Shown: positions 1 to 7,822 of the stretch, piece by piece
How positions within the stretch are numbered: position 1 is the stretch's first letter
How the letters are laid out: each line of letters begins with the position of its first letter
Origin: Flavobacteriales bacterium
GTDB lineage: Bacteria > Bacteroidota > Bacteroidia > Flavobacteriales_D > Sanyastnellaceae
Assembly: GCA_947466425.1 (NCBI GenBank)
Contig: CANIBZ010000023.1
Location: 1 to 38,220 of the forward strand
DNA length: 38,220 bases
Direction of reading: 5' to 3'
Notes under the pieces: model-generated
What the model saw: only the letters and a program-made list of their open reading frames with translations
Database searches by the model: none
What the model was told of the DNA's origin: nothing
Position numbers and translations under genes: made by a program

Positions 1-1088
1 GGATTCAATTGCAAATTTCCTTGGAAAGAAATAGCGTTGGGTAAATTACCCATGAAGGAAGTGATGTTGCTATTTCCTTCATTCAGATTAATATCATAGT
101 TGGAAATAGATGCGGTTCCTCCGTTATCAATGGAACGAGTTATGAAGAATGCATCGTATAAATTTCCACCTGAAAGCTGAACGTTATTTCCGGTAGCATT
201 GTTTGTTCCCGAAACATTGTTTATTTTCAACTTACCATCGAATCCCATTTTATGGGTGACGTGAAATCCAAGGGAGGCCTGCTCAATTGCGAGCGATCCA
301 GTTGGCATGTTTGCGCCTTCGGCCAGGTTGAATGATTCATCGAATGAATAACTGTCATTTCCAAAATAACCTTTGGCATAATCGATAACGAGATCGGACA
401 TAAGCAATTCGAAGCGCACAGAATCTTGACCGTAAATGGTGTTTTGGTCTGCTGTAGTATTCTGTTCCGTTTTAATTTCTAAATGAGTTGAAAGCTTGTT
501 GTAATCGAAACCTGACGTGCCAGAGAGAACCACATATTTGTTAGACATGTCCACCGTGTAATATCCTTCTGTCGGAACAGCGGCGCTTCCGGGAGTTAAA
601 GCAAAATCAATATCCGTATTGTTTCCATATACTTCCGAAACATTGTAGAGCGTGAATCGCGGATGCAAGTATGCATTCACATAAGACTTCACGTGCACAA
701 TCATTTGTCCCGACTTCACCTTCACCATGCGCAAGCCGGTCCCGTTCGTTTCAACAGAATAGTTTTGATTTTGAGTAATGATAGCGGTATTGCCCGGAAT
801 TTGAAAAGGTCCTCCCGTTAGTGGAACTACAAATTTCTGCGAAATGTTTGTGTCTGGAATCTGTGTTAAATCGGTAGTACCAAATCCTGAAATAATTTTA
901 TCGAAATACAAATGATAAATACCCGCATTGTCAGTATAACCATTATCAGCTGTTAAATCTGAAAGTGTTAATCTACCATGAGCCACGGGCGCGACCCAGT
1001 TCGATTCCCACGTTGTGGATTCATCTTTCTTACAGGAAGAAAAAAGGGCGATACAAGCAATTAAACTGACGAAAATTCTCGAGTGCAT
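1..1088 (-). CDS. Envelope lipoprotein of unknown function (3' end cut by window edge)
   Basis: The reading frame opens at an ATG at 1088 and stays open to base 1, so about 362 residues are visible and the C-terminus is missing. The product starts MHSRIFVSLIACIALFSSC followed by KKDES, a clear type II signal peptide with lipidation Cys19 and no Asp at +2. The rest has no motif I can name; it is Asn/Thr/Ser-rich with alternating hydrophobic residues, as in a beta-rich extracytoplasmic domain. It follows the Lnb-like gene with a 15-nt gap, but a perfect -7 box (TATATTTG, 1101-1094) sits five bases before the ATG, so it probably has its own promoter. It resembles uncharacterised Bacteroidota lipoproteins with an N-terminal aromatic/Pro motif (WESNWVAPVAHG). 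The gene is certain; the function is unknown. Confidence 0.85.
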   Translation of the reverse strand, partial: MHSRIFVSLIACIALFSSCKKDESTTWESNWVAPVAHGRLTLSDLTADNGYTDNAGIYHLYFDKIISGFGTTDLTQIPDTNISQKFVVPLTGGPFQIPGNTAIITQNQNYSVETNGTGLRMVKVKSGQMIVHVKSYVNAYLHPRFTLYNVSEVYGNNTDIDFALTPGSAAVPTEGYYTVDMSNKYVVLSGTSGFDYNKLSTHLEIKTEQNTTADQNTIYGQDSVRFELLMSDLVIDYAKGYFGNDSYSFDESFNLAEGANMPTGSLAIEQASLGFHVTHKMGFDGKLKINNVSGTNNATGNNVQLSGGNLYDAFFITRSIDNGGTASISNYDINLNEGNSNITSFMGNLPNAISFQGNLQLN

Positions 1089-1093
1089 GGTAT

Positions 1094-1101
1094 CAAATAT
1101 A
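1094..1101 (-). promoter_or_regulatory. -7 promoter box TATATTTG
   Basis: Perfect match to the Bacteroidota -7 consensus TAnnTTTG, reading on the minus strand, ending five bases before the ATG at 1088. If the usual spacing to the start site holds, the mRNA would be leaderless or nearly so. No convincing -33 TTG element was identified. Confidence 0.5.
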
Positions 1102-1103
1102 AT

Positions 1104-2288
1104 CTATCCTTGAACAGGTTTCGTGATTCGGGTAAATCGAACCAATAAAATTAATTGAGCAATAAGCCAAGCCCCTATTTCATCTGGAAACGTTTGAATT
1201 CCAATAGCTGGAATATAAACCGACAGAAGCACGTAGGCCGATAGAATCATTTGCAGGAAGGCATACTTCCGAATCCAAGCCTTCAATGAAGCTAGGCGAA
1301 CAAAAGCAAGACTAAATAACATTGGATTCGCCCAAAGAATGTTGAAGTTCCATTTGGTGGTGGTATGATCGGTTAGGAACCACATCACTAACAACACAAC
1401 ACCCAGCAGTCCGAAAAATCCCAAAAACAAACGCTCAGAGAAATTCCACCCTCTTTTCTTCCACCACAGATAAAGACTGAATCCTGCAAAGAGCAAGGCC
1501 GATAATGTGACATACAATATTGGCTTTGCTGAAGGTGATTGCTTTTCGTAAAGCGAATCATCAACCGGAAGAATTTCGCTCGATCTTCCTAACACTTTCT
1601 GTCCGTTTAATGTCCAAGCCATCATGTTAGACTGAAGACTATCGGGTAAAAAAGAAGTTTGTCCGGCCTCGGGAGTTTTGTCGCAAGGCATTCCCAAAAC
1701 CAAATCAATTCCGAAATCGGCCCAATACTGATGAGCGAGATATACATCTATGTCATGACGGAATTTCGGACGATTCGAAAACGTTTTTTCATTTTGTTGA
1801 ATTTCCGGAAAGGCTTTCAAAACAATATCTCTTACACGCGTTGCGCAATTGTCGTAGAAGAAGTCGTATTGAAAATACTTATTTTCCTTCTTTGCATTTT
1901 GAATAAGCAAAGCTCCCAAAGTTCTTATCTGTTCTGCACTCAACAAGAATTCATTTTCCAATATTCCTCTCCCACCGTGCAAATACCCCTGCTGAAAACC
2001 CGGAAATTCTTCAACGCTTAGCATGTAGTTCAGTTTCCCTCTTGCGAATTTCAAATAGAAATCATCTGAAAATTCAAAGGTCCCGTAATTGAAAACGAAA
2101 TCTACCCACTCACCATTCAAAGTGTCTGTATACCGAATGGCGCTATGTCCAAAACATGTGTACAGTTCTTCTCCTGGAGAACACGTCAAAAGGGACAAGC
2201 GAGGCAGCTCTCCCACGTGGTTATTCACTGTAGCATTGGCACTTTGAGCCAATACAACAAAAACCAAACAAGCTAAAATTCTATTCAT
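1104..2288 (-). CDS. lnb: Lnb-type (DUF4105) envelope protein, probable lipoprotein N-acyltransferase
   Basis: 394 residues. A signal peptide (MNRILACLVFVVLAQSANA) leads into a periplasmic DUF4105/Lnb-type domain with GEELYTCFGHSAIRYTD near residues 40-55, NYGTFEF near 70 and FYDNCATRVRD near 145-155; the conserved His and Cys there are the presumed catalytic pair. About five hydrophobic helices fill the last 150 residues. Lnb proteins of Bacteroidota N-acylate lipoproteins in place of Lnt; assignment to that activity is by family. An upstream TTG at 2297 is in frame, but the ATG at 2288 is preferred because it overlaps the dapF stop as ATGA (4 nt), which implies translational coupling, and it starts directly at the signal peptide. 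A lipoprotein gene follows, which is a likely class of substrate. Confidence 0.8.
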   Translation of the reverse strand: MNRILACLVFVVLAQSANATVNNHVGELPRLSLLTCSPGEELYTCFGHSAIRYTDTLNGEWVDFVFNYGTFEFSDDFYLKFARGKLNYMLSVEEFPGFQQGYLHGGRGILENEFLLSAEQIRTLGALLIQNAKKENKYFQYDFFYDNCATRVRDIVLKAFPEIQQNEKTFSNRPKFRHDIDVYLAHQYWADFGIDLVLGMPCDKTPEAGQTSFLPDSLQSNMMAWTLNGQKVLGRSSEILPVDDSLYEKQSPSAKPILYVTLSALLFAGFSLYLWWKKRGWNFSERLFLGFFGLLGVVLLVMWFLTDHTTTKWNFNILWANPMLFSLAFVRLASLKAWIRKYAFLQMILSAYVLLSVYIPAIGIQTFPDEIGAWLIAQLILLVRFTRITKPVQG

Positions 2289-3052
2289 GACATCCAATCT
2301 CCTTTAAAGACCATCTCGGCAGGTCCGCACAACCAAATGTTTTCATATCCCTTTTCTGTTTTTTCAAAACGAATCGTTAAATCACCACCTAAAGCGTGAA
2401 TGTGTTTTTCTTGTTCGCTGTTCGAAAGATGATGCATAACAAGTGCACAAGCGGTAACTCCCGTTCCGCATGAAAGCGTCTCACCCTCTACTCCACGTTC
2501 GTAAGTGCGAACCATTGACTCGTCATCATTCAACAAGGTCAAGAAATTTACGTTCGTGCCTTCCTTTTCAAACTCTTCGCTGTATCGAATTCCGCTTCCC
2601 AATTCAATAACATCTATATTTAAATCTTCCACCATTCGCACGATGTGCGGAGAACCCGTATTTACAAAATATTCATTTTCATTTCGAACAAGCACTTCCT
2701 TCACATCTGTCATTCGAATGGAGATTTCTTCGCCACTGATTTTCGCCTCATGGTATCCGTCTATGGCTCTAAAAGAAGCTTCTTCCTTTTCCAACATACC
2801 CAAACTCTTCGCGAAGGCCACCGCACAGCGGCTTCCATTTCCACAAAAAGATTGCGACCCGTCTGAGTTGTAATAGTTCATGTAGAACTCGGTCTCTTCA
2901 TCGCCTTCAATCAAAATTAAGCCGTCGGCTCCAATGCCGAAGTGCCTGTCGCAAAGCTCGGCCACCTCTTCTGCGGTGGGCAGCCAGGCGTTTTCGCGAT
3001 TATCGATCATAACGAAATCGTTACCTGTTCCGTGGTATTTGAAAAATTGCAT
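2285..3052 (-). CDS. dapF: Diaminopimelate epimerase
   Basis: 255 residues, close to the usual 260-280. Converts LL- to meso-diaminopimelate in the cytoplasm, supplying lysine and peptidoglycan cross-links. Both cofactor-independent active-site cysteines are visible: Cys70 in SFCGNGSRC and Cys195 in LSCGTGVTAC, which act as the acid/base pair. The substrate-binding NYYNSDGS (60-66) and NVNF (168-171) motifs and the N-terminal KYHGTGNDF signature are intact. The ATG at 3052 lies four bases after a perfect -7 box. It is first in a minus-strand run with the Lnb-like gene. dapD, from the same pathway, is at 17984-18802, so the pathway is scattered in this genome. Confidence 0.97.
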   Translation of the reverse strand: MQFFKYHGTGNDFVMIDNRENAWLPTAEEVAELCDRHFGIGADGLILIEGDEETEFYMNYYNSDGSQSFCGNGSRCAVAFAKSLGMLEKEEASFRAIDGYHEAKISGEEISIRMTDVKEVLVRNENEYFVNTGSPHIVRMVEDLNIDVIELGSGIRYSEEFEKEGTNVNFLTLLNDDESMVRTYERGVEGETLSCGTGVTACALVMHHLSNSEQEKHIHALGGDLTIRFEKTEKGYENIWLCGPAEMVFKGDWMS

Positions 3053-3056
3053 GTTC

Positions 3057-3064
3057 CAAAGGTA
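3057..3064 (-). promoter_or_regulatory. -7 promoter box TACCTTTG for dapF
   Basis: Perfect TAnnTTTG on the minus strand, four bases (GAAC) before the dapF ATG. The expected transcription start falls at or next to the A of the ATG, so dapF mRNA is probably leaderless. Confidence 0.55.
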
Positions 3065-3120
3065 AAACGGTTTCTGTGAACTACCGCGTTGTTGTAACTT
3101 GCAGTCCGAAAGAAGATTTC

Positions 3121-5169
3121 ATGGAAAACGAATTGAACTTGAACAGTGACACTTTGCTCTTGGCCTACGAAAAAATGGCCACTGCTCGTCAGCTCTCTGA
3201 TTTATACGAGGCGAATGCTAAAGTGACCTCGAAATATGTGCACGCAACTTCGCGCGGACATGAGGCTTGCCAGATTGCATTGGGTCTTCAATTAACGAAA
3301 GACGACTACCTATCTGCTTACTATAGAGACGATAGTATTTTGTTGAGCATTGGTATGACGCCTTATGAACTCATGCTTCAGTTGTTCGCGAAGAAAGACG
3401 ATCCATTCAGTGGTGGAAGAACTTACTATTGTCACCCTTCCCTTAACCGTCCTGACATGCCGAAGATTCCTCATCAATCTTCAGCAACGGGAATGCAGGC
3501 CATTCCAACGGTAGGCGTTGCTATGGGTGTTCAATACAAAGAGCTTCAAGGATTAAACGACACCGACATTCCTTCTGTTGTAGTCTGTTCAATCGGAGAC
3601 GCCGCAATGACTGAAGGGGAGGTTAATGAAGCCCTTCACATGGCTAATTTGAAGGAGCTTCCTGTGTTATTTTTTGTGCAAGACAACGAATGGGATATCA
3701 GTGCTCACGCCTCTGAGTTCCGCACAGGTGACGCCACCAATTTGGCGAAGGCCTATCCGAATATTCGCGTGAAGAGTATCGACGGAACCGACTTCGTTCA
3801 GTGTTTTAACACCATACAAGAGATCTTGACCAGCATGCGCAAAACGCGTAAGCCGTGGTTGTTGCATTGCAAAGTTCCGTTGCTAGGTCATCACACATCG
3901 GGTGTTCGCAAGGAATGGTATAGACACGATTTGGAAGAAGCGGAGAAGAGAGATCCACTTCCTAAATTCAAAAAACAATTAAACAATTTCGGTTTTTCAG
4001 ATAGCACGTTGGAAGATGTGTGGAAGAAAGCCGGCGAAAATATTTTGCGCGATTATGATCGCGCCTCCACTGCGGAAGATCCTTCACCTTCGTCGTTGAT
4101 GGATCACGCCTACGCCCCTACTCCGATTACCGAAGAGAAAGGTGAGCGTGCTCCGCAAGGAAAAGAAGCTACCGTTATGGTAGATTGCGCATTGTTCGCT
4201 ATGCAAGAAATTTTAGCGAAGCATCCGGAGGCCTTGTTATACGGGCAAGACGTGGGCAAGCGCTTGGGAGGTGTGTTTCGTGAAGCGGCAACCTTGGCTC
4301 AAAAATTTGGTGACAATCGTGTCTTCAACACGCCCATTCAAGAGGCGTTTATTATTGGAAGTACCGTTGGAATGAGTGTTGCGGGATTGAAGCCCATTGT
4401 TGAAGTTCAGTTCGCAGATTACATCTGGCCTGGCCTAAACCAATTGTTTACTGAAGCCGCTAGAAGTTATTATTTAACGAATGGAAAATGGAACGTGCAA
4501 GCGCTTGTTCGTGTTCCCATTGGTGCATACGGAAGCGGCGGCCCTTATCACAGTAGCAGTGTAGAGAGTGTGTTGTGCAACATCCGCGGAATTAAAGTGG
4601 TGTATCCGAGCAACGGTGCCGACCTGAAAGGACTGTTGAAAGCAGCGTTTTACGATCCTAATCCGGTTGTTATGCTTGAGCACAAAGGCTTGTATTGGTC
4701 GAAGGTAAAGGGCACTGAAATGGCCCGTTCAATTGAGCCCTCGGAGGATTACATTGTTCCGCTTGGAAAAGCAAATACCATTCTCACTTCCAACCATAAA
4801 AAATCAATTGCGGTAATCACATACGGAATGGGTGTTCACTGGGCATTGAATGCCGCGAAAAACTTCGATGGGCAAGTTGAGATTATTGACTTGCGCACTT
4901 TGATGCCGTTGGATGAAGATGCTGTATTTGCTGCTGTTAAAAAATGTGGGCGTTGCCTTGTGCTAACAGAAGAACCTGCCATGAATAGTTTCGCTCAAGC
5001 GCTTGCAGGAAAGATTGCAGAGAACTGTTTTGAATATTTAGATGCTCCCGTAAAAACATACGGTAGTGTGCCTACTCCAGCTATTCCTTTGAATAGCGAT
5101 TTAGAAGCTGAGCTTCTGCCCAATGCAGAAAAAGTAAGCACAGTTATAGCCAATATTTTGAATTATTAA
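3121..5169 (+). CDS. Fused alpha-beta E1 component of a 2-oxoacid dehydrogenase complex
   Basis: 682 residues. Thiamine-diphosphate-dependent decarboxylation of a 2-oxoacid, probably branched-chain, with transfer of the acyl group to E2 lipoate. The N-terminal half (about 1-330) is the alpha subunit with the TPP/Mg motif GDAAMTEGEVNEALHMANLK starting near residue 159 and ending at the Asn of FFVQDN. The C-terminal half (about 345-682) is the beta subunit, with NTPIQEAFIIG and the GPYHSSSVES segment carrying the conserved His. Such fusions are common in Bacteroidota. A GTG at 3076 is in frame, but the ATG at 3121 fits the family N-terminus. No E2 or E3 gene is nearby, so substrate is uncertain (branched-chain oxoacid or pyruvate). 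Confidence 0.9.
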   Translation: MENELNLNSDTLLLAYEKMATARQLSDLYEANAKVTSKYVHATSRGHEACQIALGLQLTKDDYLSAYYRDDSILLSIGMTPYELMLQLFAKKDDPFSGGRTYYCHPSLNRPDMPKIPHQSSATGMQAIPTVGVAMGVQYKELQGLNDTDIPSVVVCSIGDAAMTEGEVNEALHMANLKELPVLFFVQDNEWDISAHASEFRTGDATNLAKAYPNIRVKSIDGTDFVQCFNTIQEILTSMRKTRKPWLLHCKVPLLGHHTSGVRKEWYRHDLEEAEKRDPLPKFKKQLNNFGFSDSTLEDVWKKAGENILRDYDRASTAEDPSPSSLMDHAYAPTPITEEKGERAPQGKEATVMVDCALFAMQEILAKHPEALLYGQDVGKRLGGVFREAATLAQKFGDNRVFNTPIQEAFIIGSTVGMSVAGLKPIVEVQFADYIWPGLNQLFTEAARSYYLTNGKWNVQALVRVPIGAYGSGGPYHSSSVESVLCNIRGIKVVYPSNGADLKGLLKAAFYDPNPVVMLEHKGLYWSKVKGTEMARSIEPSEDYIVPLGKANTILTSNHKKSIAVITYGMGVHWALNAAKNFDGQVEIIDLRTLMPLDEDAVFAAVKKCGRCLVLTEEPAMNSFAQALAGKIAENCFEYLDAPVKTYGSVPTPAIPLNSDLEAELLPNAEKVSTVIANILNY

Positions 5170-5252
5170 TGAAACGAATTCTTCTTTTTATATTGGCATT
5201 CGTCTGGTTCAACAACGCGCCGAATGAATTCCTTTGTAAATTCACTGCATGA
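5169..5252 (+). CDS. Possible 27-residue hydrophobic peptide
   Basis: The frame reads MKRILLFILAFVWFNNAP and nine further residues, including one Cys. It has a Lys/Arg start and a hydrophobic core like a signal peptide or single membrane helix. The ATG shares one base with the E1 stop (TAATG) and the TGA overlaps the next gene's ATG as ATGA. That double coupling is what makes it credible; a 79-nt gap otherwise lies between two tightly packed genes. It could equally be the remnant of a longer gene or a translational relay. No homologue is recognised. Confidence 0.35.
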   Translation: MKRILLFILAFVWFNNAPNEFLCKFTA

Positions 5253-5929
5253 AAAAGCTTCTATTTCTAATTTGCTTATTCTTTATCGCGTTAAACCTTT
5301 CAGCGCAATCTGAATCATTCGAAGGATCACTAGTCTACAGCAGAAAAATGTATGACGGTGCCGAACGATTTGAAAGTTCCTACGTCACAAGTAAAATGAT
5401 CTTCACTATAAAGGGAAGTTTTAGTTTAGTAGAACTTGTAGCCGAAGATAATTTATTGGAAGGGAGGAGTTATTCTATACTAACAGATTCAGAAAAAAAA
5501 GAATCAACGGTTTTGGCTACAATTGCCAATAAAAAAGTGGCTGTAAAAATTGACACTTCTAATTTCAATTCATCGAAGCTCTTTAAAATTGTATCTGCGA
5601 AGGACAACAATACCCGCAAAATTGCTGGGTTAATATGTCGAGCCGGCTATGCAATAAAACAATCGGAATCCGGCATTCAAGACACCTTGAAGATTTGGTA
5701 TACTTCATCATACCAAGCGATTCCTTATCAATTCGATACCCATTCAGGACCTGGACTCATTGTTTCTCTGCAACAAGACGATAATTCATATTGGGAATTA
5801 TCAGAAATCAAGGAGAGGGAAATAGACCCTCTGGTATTTTCAATTCCGATTGATTATCTCCCTATGGAGCAAAGTGAATTGCAAGATTTCATTTCAACCT
5901 TAGATCAACTTCAAATTGAAGAAGATTAA
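5249..5929 (+). CDS. GLPGLI-family-like secreted protein
   Basis: 226 residues. An Sec signal peptide (MKKLLFLICLFFIALNLSAQ) is followed by a beta-rich domain. FEGSLVYSRKM near residue 24, the mid-protein KIAGLICRAGYAI (two-cysteine-poor strand) and SGPGLIVSLQ near residue 170 resemble the GLPGLI/DUF4412-type periplasmic families of Bacteroidota, where GLPGLI is the signature. The function of these families is unknown; many sit beside TonB receptors or proteases. The C-terminus is acidic (QIEED). The stop overlaps the next ATG by one base (TAATG), so it is co-translated with the thioredoxin-like gene. Family placement is moderate; gene reality is high. Confidence 0.6.
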   Translation: MKKLLFLICLFFIALNLSAQSESFEGSLVYSRKMYDGAERFESSYVTSKMIFTIKGSFSLVELVAEDNLLEGRSYSILTDSEKKESTVLATIANKKVAVKIDTSNFNSSKLFKIVSAKDNNTRKIAGLICRAGYAIKQSESGIQDTLKIWYTSSYQAIPYQFDTHSGPGLIVSLQQDDNSYWELSEIKEREIDPLVFSIPIDYLPMEQSELQDFISTLDQLQIEED

Positions 5930-6441
5930 TGAATAATTGGTACACACGCAAGTTCGCTCGCTTCCTTTCTATCGAGCGCCTGCTCTGGGCGTGCCTAATT
6001 GGAATTGGCGTATTCATGCTTGTCCGCTATAAAACGGTGCCCTCACTTGCGCAAGATTCAATCCTTGTTTTAGACAGTGCCAATGTTCAACATAAACTTG
6101 CAGACCTTACAAATGGCCCTACGGTTGTGCATTTCTACGCATCGTGGTGCGGACCTTGCCTGCGTGAACTTCCAGAAATAAAAGAGTTTATGCAAACACC
6201 CTTGGGCCAAAAGATTAACTTTGTATTTATTACAGAAGACAGGGAAGATCAAGTAAAGGCATTTCATGAACGCTATGGATTTAACATCTACCGTGTAAAC
6301 AAATTGAAAGACGCCAACATTTATTCTATACCTGTGACCTATTTGCTGAACGAAAATCATGAAATAGTGAAAAGTGAATTGGGAAACTGGAACTGGAATG
6401 AAGAGAATTTTAAAAATGAAATTTCAACAATAATCAAATAA
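5929..6441 (+). CDS. TlpA/ResA-like membrane-anchored thioredoxin
   Basis: 170 residues. An N-terminal membrane anchor (about 18-33, LLWACLIGIGVFMLV) places a thioredoxin fold in the periplasm. The redox motif WCGPC has its cysteines at 74 and 77, preceded by VVHFYAS, and the cis-proline loop is SIPVTYLL near residue 135. TlpA/ResA proteins reduce disulfides outside the cytoplasm, for example in apocytochrome c before haem attachment. Cytochrome-c-like lipoproteins are encoded 350 bases downstream, which is compatible with such a role, although this is inference. It overlaps the preceding stop by one base and is followed after four bases by a ferredoxin gene. Confidence 0.85.
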   Translation: MNNWYTRKFARFLSIERLLWACLIGIGVFMLVRYKTVPSLAQDSILVLDSANVQHKLADLTNGPTVVHFYASWCGPCLRELPEIKEFMQTPLGQKINFVFITEDREDQVKAFHERYGFNIYRVNKLKDANIYSIPVTYLLNENHEIVKSELGNWNWNEENFKNEISTIIK

Positions 6442-6445
6442 AGTG

Positions 6446-6724
6446 ATGAGCAAAGTATCTATTACACTCGACAAAAAAACCATTGAATTAGAAATTAATC
6501 CAGATGGAGAAACCATTTTGAATGCAGCAATAGATGCTGGTTTGGACGCACCCTACTCTTGTCAAGGAGGGGTTTGTACTACTTGTCAATGCAAAGTTTT
6601 ATCAGGAACAGCACGAATGGACGCGAACCACGCACTAACTCCTAAGGAAGTAGAGCAAGGTTACATTTTAGCTTGTCAAGCGCATCCAACAAGTGATGAG
6701 CTGACCATTACTTGGGATATCTAG
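6446..6724 (+). CDS. 2Fe-2S plant-type ferredoxin
   Basis: 92 residues. The cluster ligands are Cys39, Cys44, Cys47 and Cys77, in the pattern C-x4-C-x2-C followed by LACQAHP, typical of plant-type 2Fe-2S ferredoxins and especially of the C-terminal domain of PaaE-like oxidoreductases. It is a stand-alone electron carrier in the cytoplasm with no fused reductase. A GTG at 6443 is in frame and immediately upstream, but the ATG at 6446 is preferred. It lies four bases after the thioredoxin-like gene and probably closes this operon, as a separate promoter follows. Redox partners are unknown. Confidence 0.88.
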   Translation: MSKVSITLDKKTIELEINPDGETILNAAIDAGLDAPYSCQGGVCTTCQCKVLSGTARMDANHALTPKEVEQGYILACQAHPTSDELTITWDI

Positions 6725-6778
6725 AATGCTCTTGATTTAAATCATGGCGAGTAGCACTTTTTTGGATAACTCGAACGT

Positions 6779-6786
6779 TAACTTTG
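6779..6786 (+). promoter_or_regulatory. -7 promoter box TAACTTTG
   Basis: Perfect TAnnTTTG, nine bases before the ATG at 6796 and 54 bases after the ferredoxin stop. A TTG at 6762-6764 is upstream, but its spacing (14 nt) is shorter than usual. Marks the start of the cytochrome/YceI/DUF5777 transcription unit. Confidence 0.55.
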
Positions 6787-6795
6787 CAAAACGAT

Positions 6796-7458
6796 ATGAA
6801 GAAAATATTTTTTAGTTTCTTAATTGTTGGAAGTCTTGTTCTTGTTTCATGCAAACACGACATTCCAATCGATCTAAACGGCACTATTTCTCAGAACTGT
6901 CATCCGGATACGGTGTACTTTGGTAACACCATTTTACCTCTGCTTGTTTCAAATTGCGCAATGCCTGGATGTCACAACCATGGTGAACTTAATTTAACAA
7001 GTTACGCTTCCGTTATGAATTCAGGAATTGTGAAACCTGGTCATCCGAATACCAGTAAGTTAGTGAGAGTCATTAATGGCGGTGGCGAAGAGGCCATGCC
7101 GCCTAGTCCTTATTCAGCTTTAACTTCTGATCAAATCAATTCAATCAAAACGTGGATTGACCAAGGTGCTAAGTTCAACTCGTGCATTGGTTGCGACACC
7201 GTGAACTATAAATTCGCTGCAGACATCTGGCCCATTCTTAACACCAATTGCTACGGATGTCACAACAACAACAATCCGGGCGGAAACATATACATTAGAA
7301 ACTATACAGACGTTCAAGCTATGGTTTTAGATGGTTCGCTGATTGGATCTCTCCAAGGCAATGGATATGCACTCATGCCAAAAAATTCAACTGGACTTCA
7401 ATCCTGTAAAATCATTCAAATTCAAAAATGGATTAACGATGGAGCGCAAAACAACTAA
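6796..7458 (+). CDS. Two-domain cytochrome-c-like lipoprotein
   Basis: 220 residues. Type II signal peptide with lipobox LVSC, Cys19. Two related domains follow. In the first, Cys54-x4-Cys59-His60 (CAMPGCH) is a non-canonical haem motif with a candidate axial Met101 (EEAMPP). In the second, Cys152-x2-Cys155-His156 (CYGCH) is a normal haem c motif with Met194 (ALMPK). Each domain ends in a similar I-x-x-WI-x-x-GA segment. The protein is probably anchored in the outer membrane or periplasm and carries one or two haems. The start is ATG 6796; a TTG twelve bases earlier lies inside the promoter box. It overlaps the next gene by 20 bases, and that product repeats the same domain once. The exact electron partners are unknown. 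Confidence 0.8.
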   Translation: MKKIFFSFLIVGSLVLVSCKHDIPIDLNGTISQNCHPDTVYFGNTILPLLVSNCAMPGCHNHGELNLTSYASVMNSGIVKPGHPNTSKLVRVINGGGEEAMPPSPYSALTSDQINSIKTWIDQGAKFNSCIGCDTVNYKFAADIWPILNTNCYGCHNNNNPGGNIYIRNYTDVQAMVLDGSLIGSLQGNGYALMPKNSTGLQSCKIIQIQKWINDGAQNN

Positions 7459-7822
7459 ACACTTTTTCTGCCTACTCGCCCTTGGTTTTATTCTAGGCAT
7501 TTCTTCTTGTTATTATGATAACGAAGAGTTGCTTTATTCCAATGCTCCTTGCGATACTACTTCAACATTTTCTTCTCGAATAGCACCGCTTGTTCAGCAA
7601 CAATGCGCCAGCGGTTGTCATGAAGGAGCAAACCCAAGTGCAGGTCTGCTTTTAACTACTTACGATGAAATTAAGGCATGTGTAGACAACAACAACAAAT
7701 TTGCAAATTCTCTTACCGGTGCAAATGGCGCTTCCATTATGCCTAAGGGAACTTCTGGATTGAGTACTTGCGATAAAACTGCCATTCAAGCCTGGATTTC
7801 TTCAGGTGCGCTTAATAACTAA
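7439..7822 (+). CDS. Single-domain cytochrome-c-like lipoprotein with CX3CH motif
   Basis: 127 residues. Lipobox GISSC with Cys24. One domain homologous to those of the preceding protein: Cys56-x3-Cys60-His61 (CASGCH) in place of CX2CH, then SIMPK with Met101, then CDKTAIQAWISSGALNN closely matching the end of the upstream protein. The ATG at 7439 lies inside the last codons of the upstream gene (20-nt overlap); frames opening further upstream lack the signal peptide at the N-terminus. If haem is attached, the spacing is unusual; alternatively the pair of Cys and His binds another metal or forms a disulfide. Gene reality is high; haem binding is inferred. Confidence 0.75.
   Translation: MERKTTKHFFCLLALGFILGISSCYYDNEELLYSNAPCDTTSTFSSRIAPLVQQQCASGCHEGANPSAGLLLTTYDEIKACVDNNNKFANSLTGANGASIMPKGTSGLSTCDKTAIQAWISSGALNN

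Noticed and set aside
2285-2297. TTG at 2297 as start of the Lnb-type gene
   Set aside because: Only three extra residues; the ATG at 2288 makes an ATGA junction and opens the signal peptide.
3094-3101. TAACTTGC as a -7 box for the E1 gene
   Set aside because: One base shorter than TAnnTTTG, so it does not fit the box; promoter of E1 not assigned.
7343-7438. In-frame upstream start for the second cytochrome-like lipoprotein
   Set aside because: It would put 32 residues before an evident lipoprotein signal and lie wholly inside the first lipoprotein gene.
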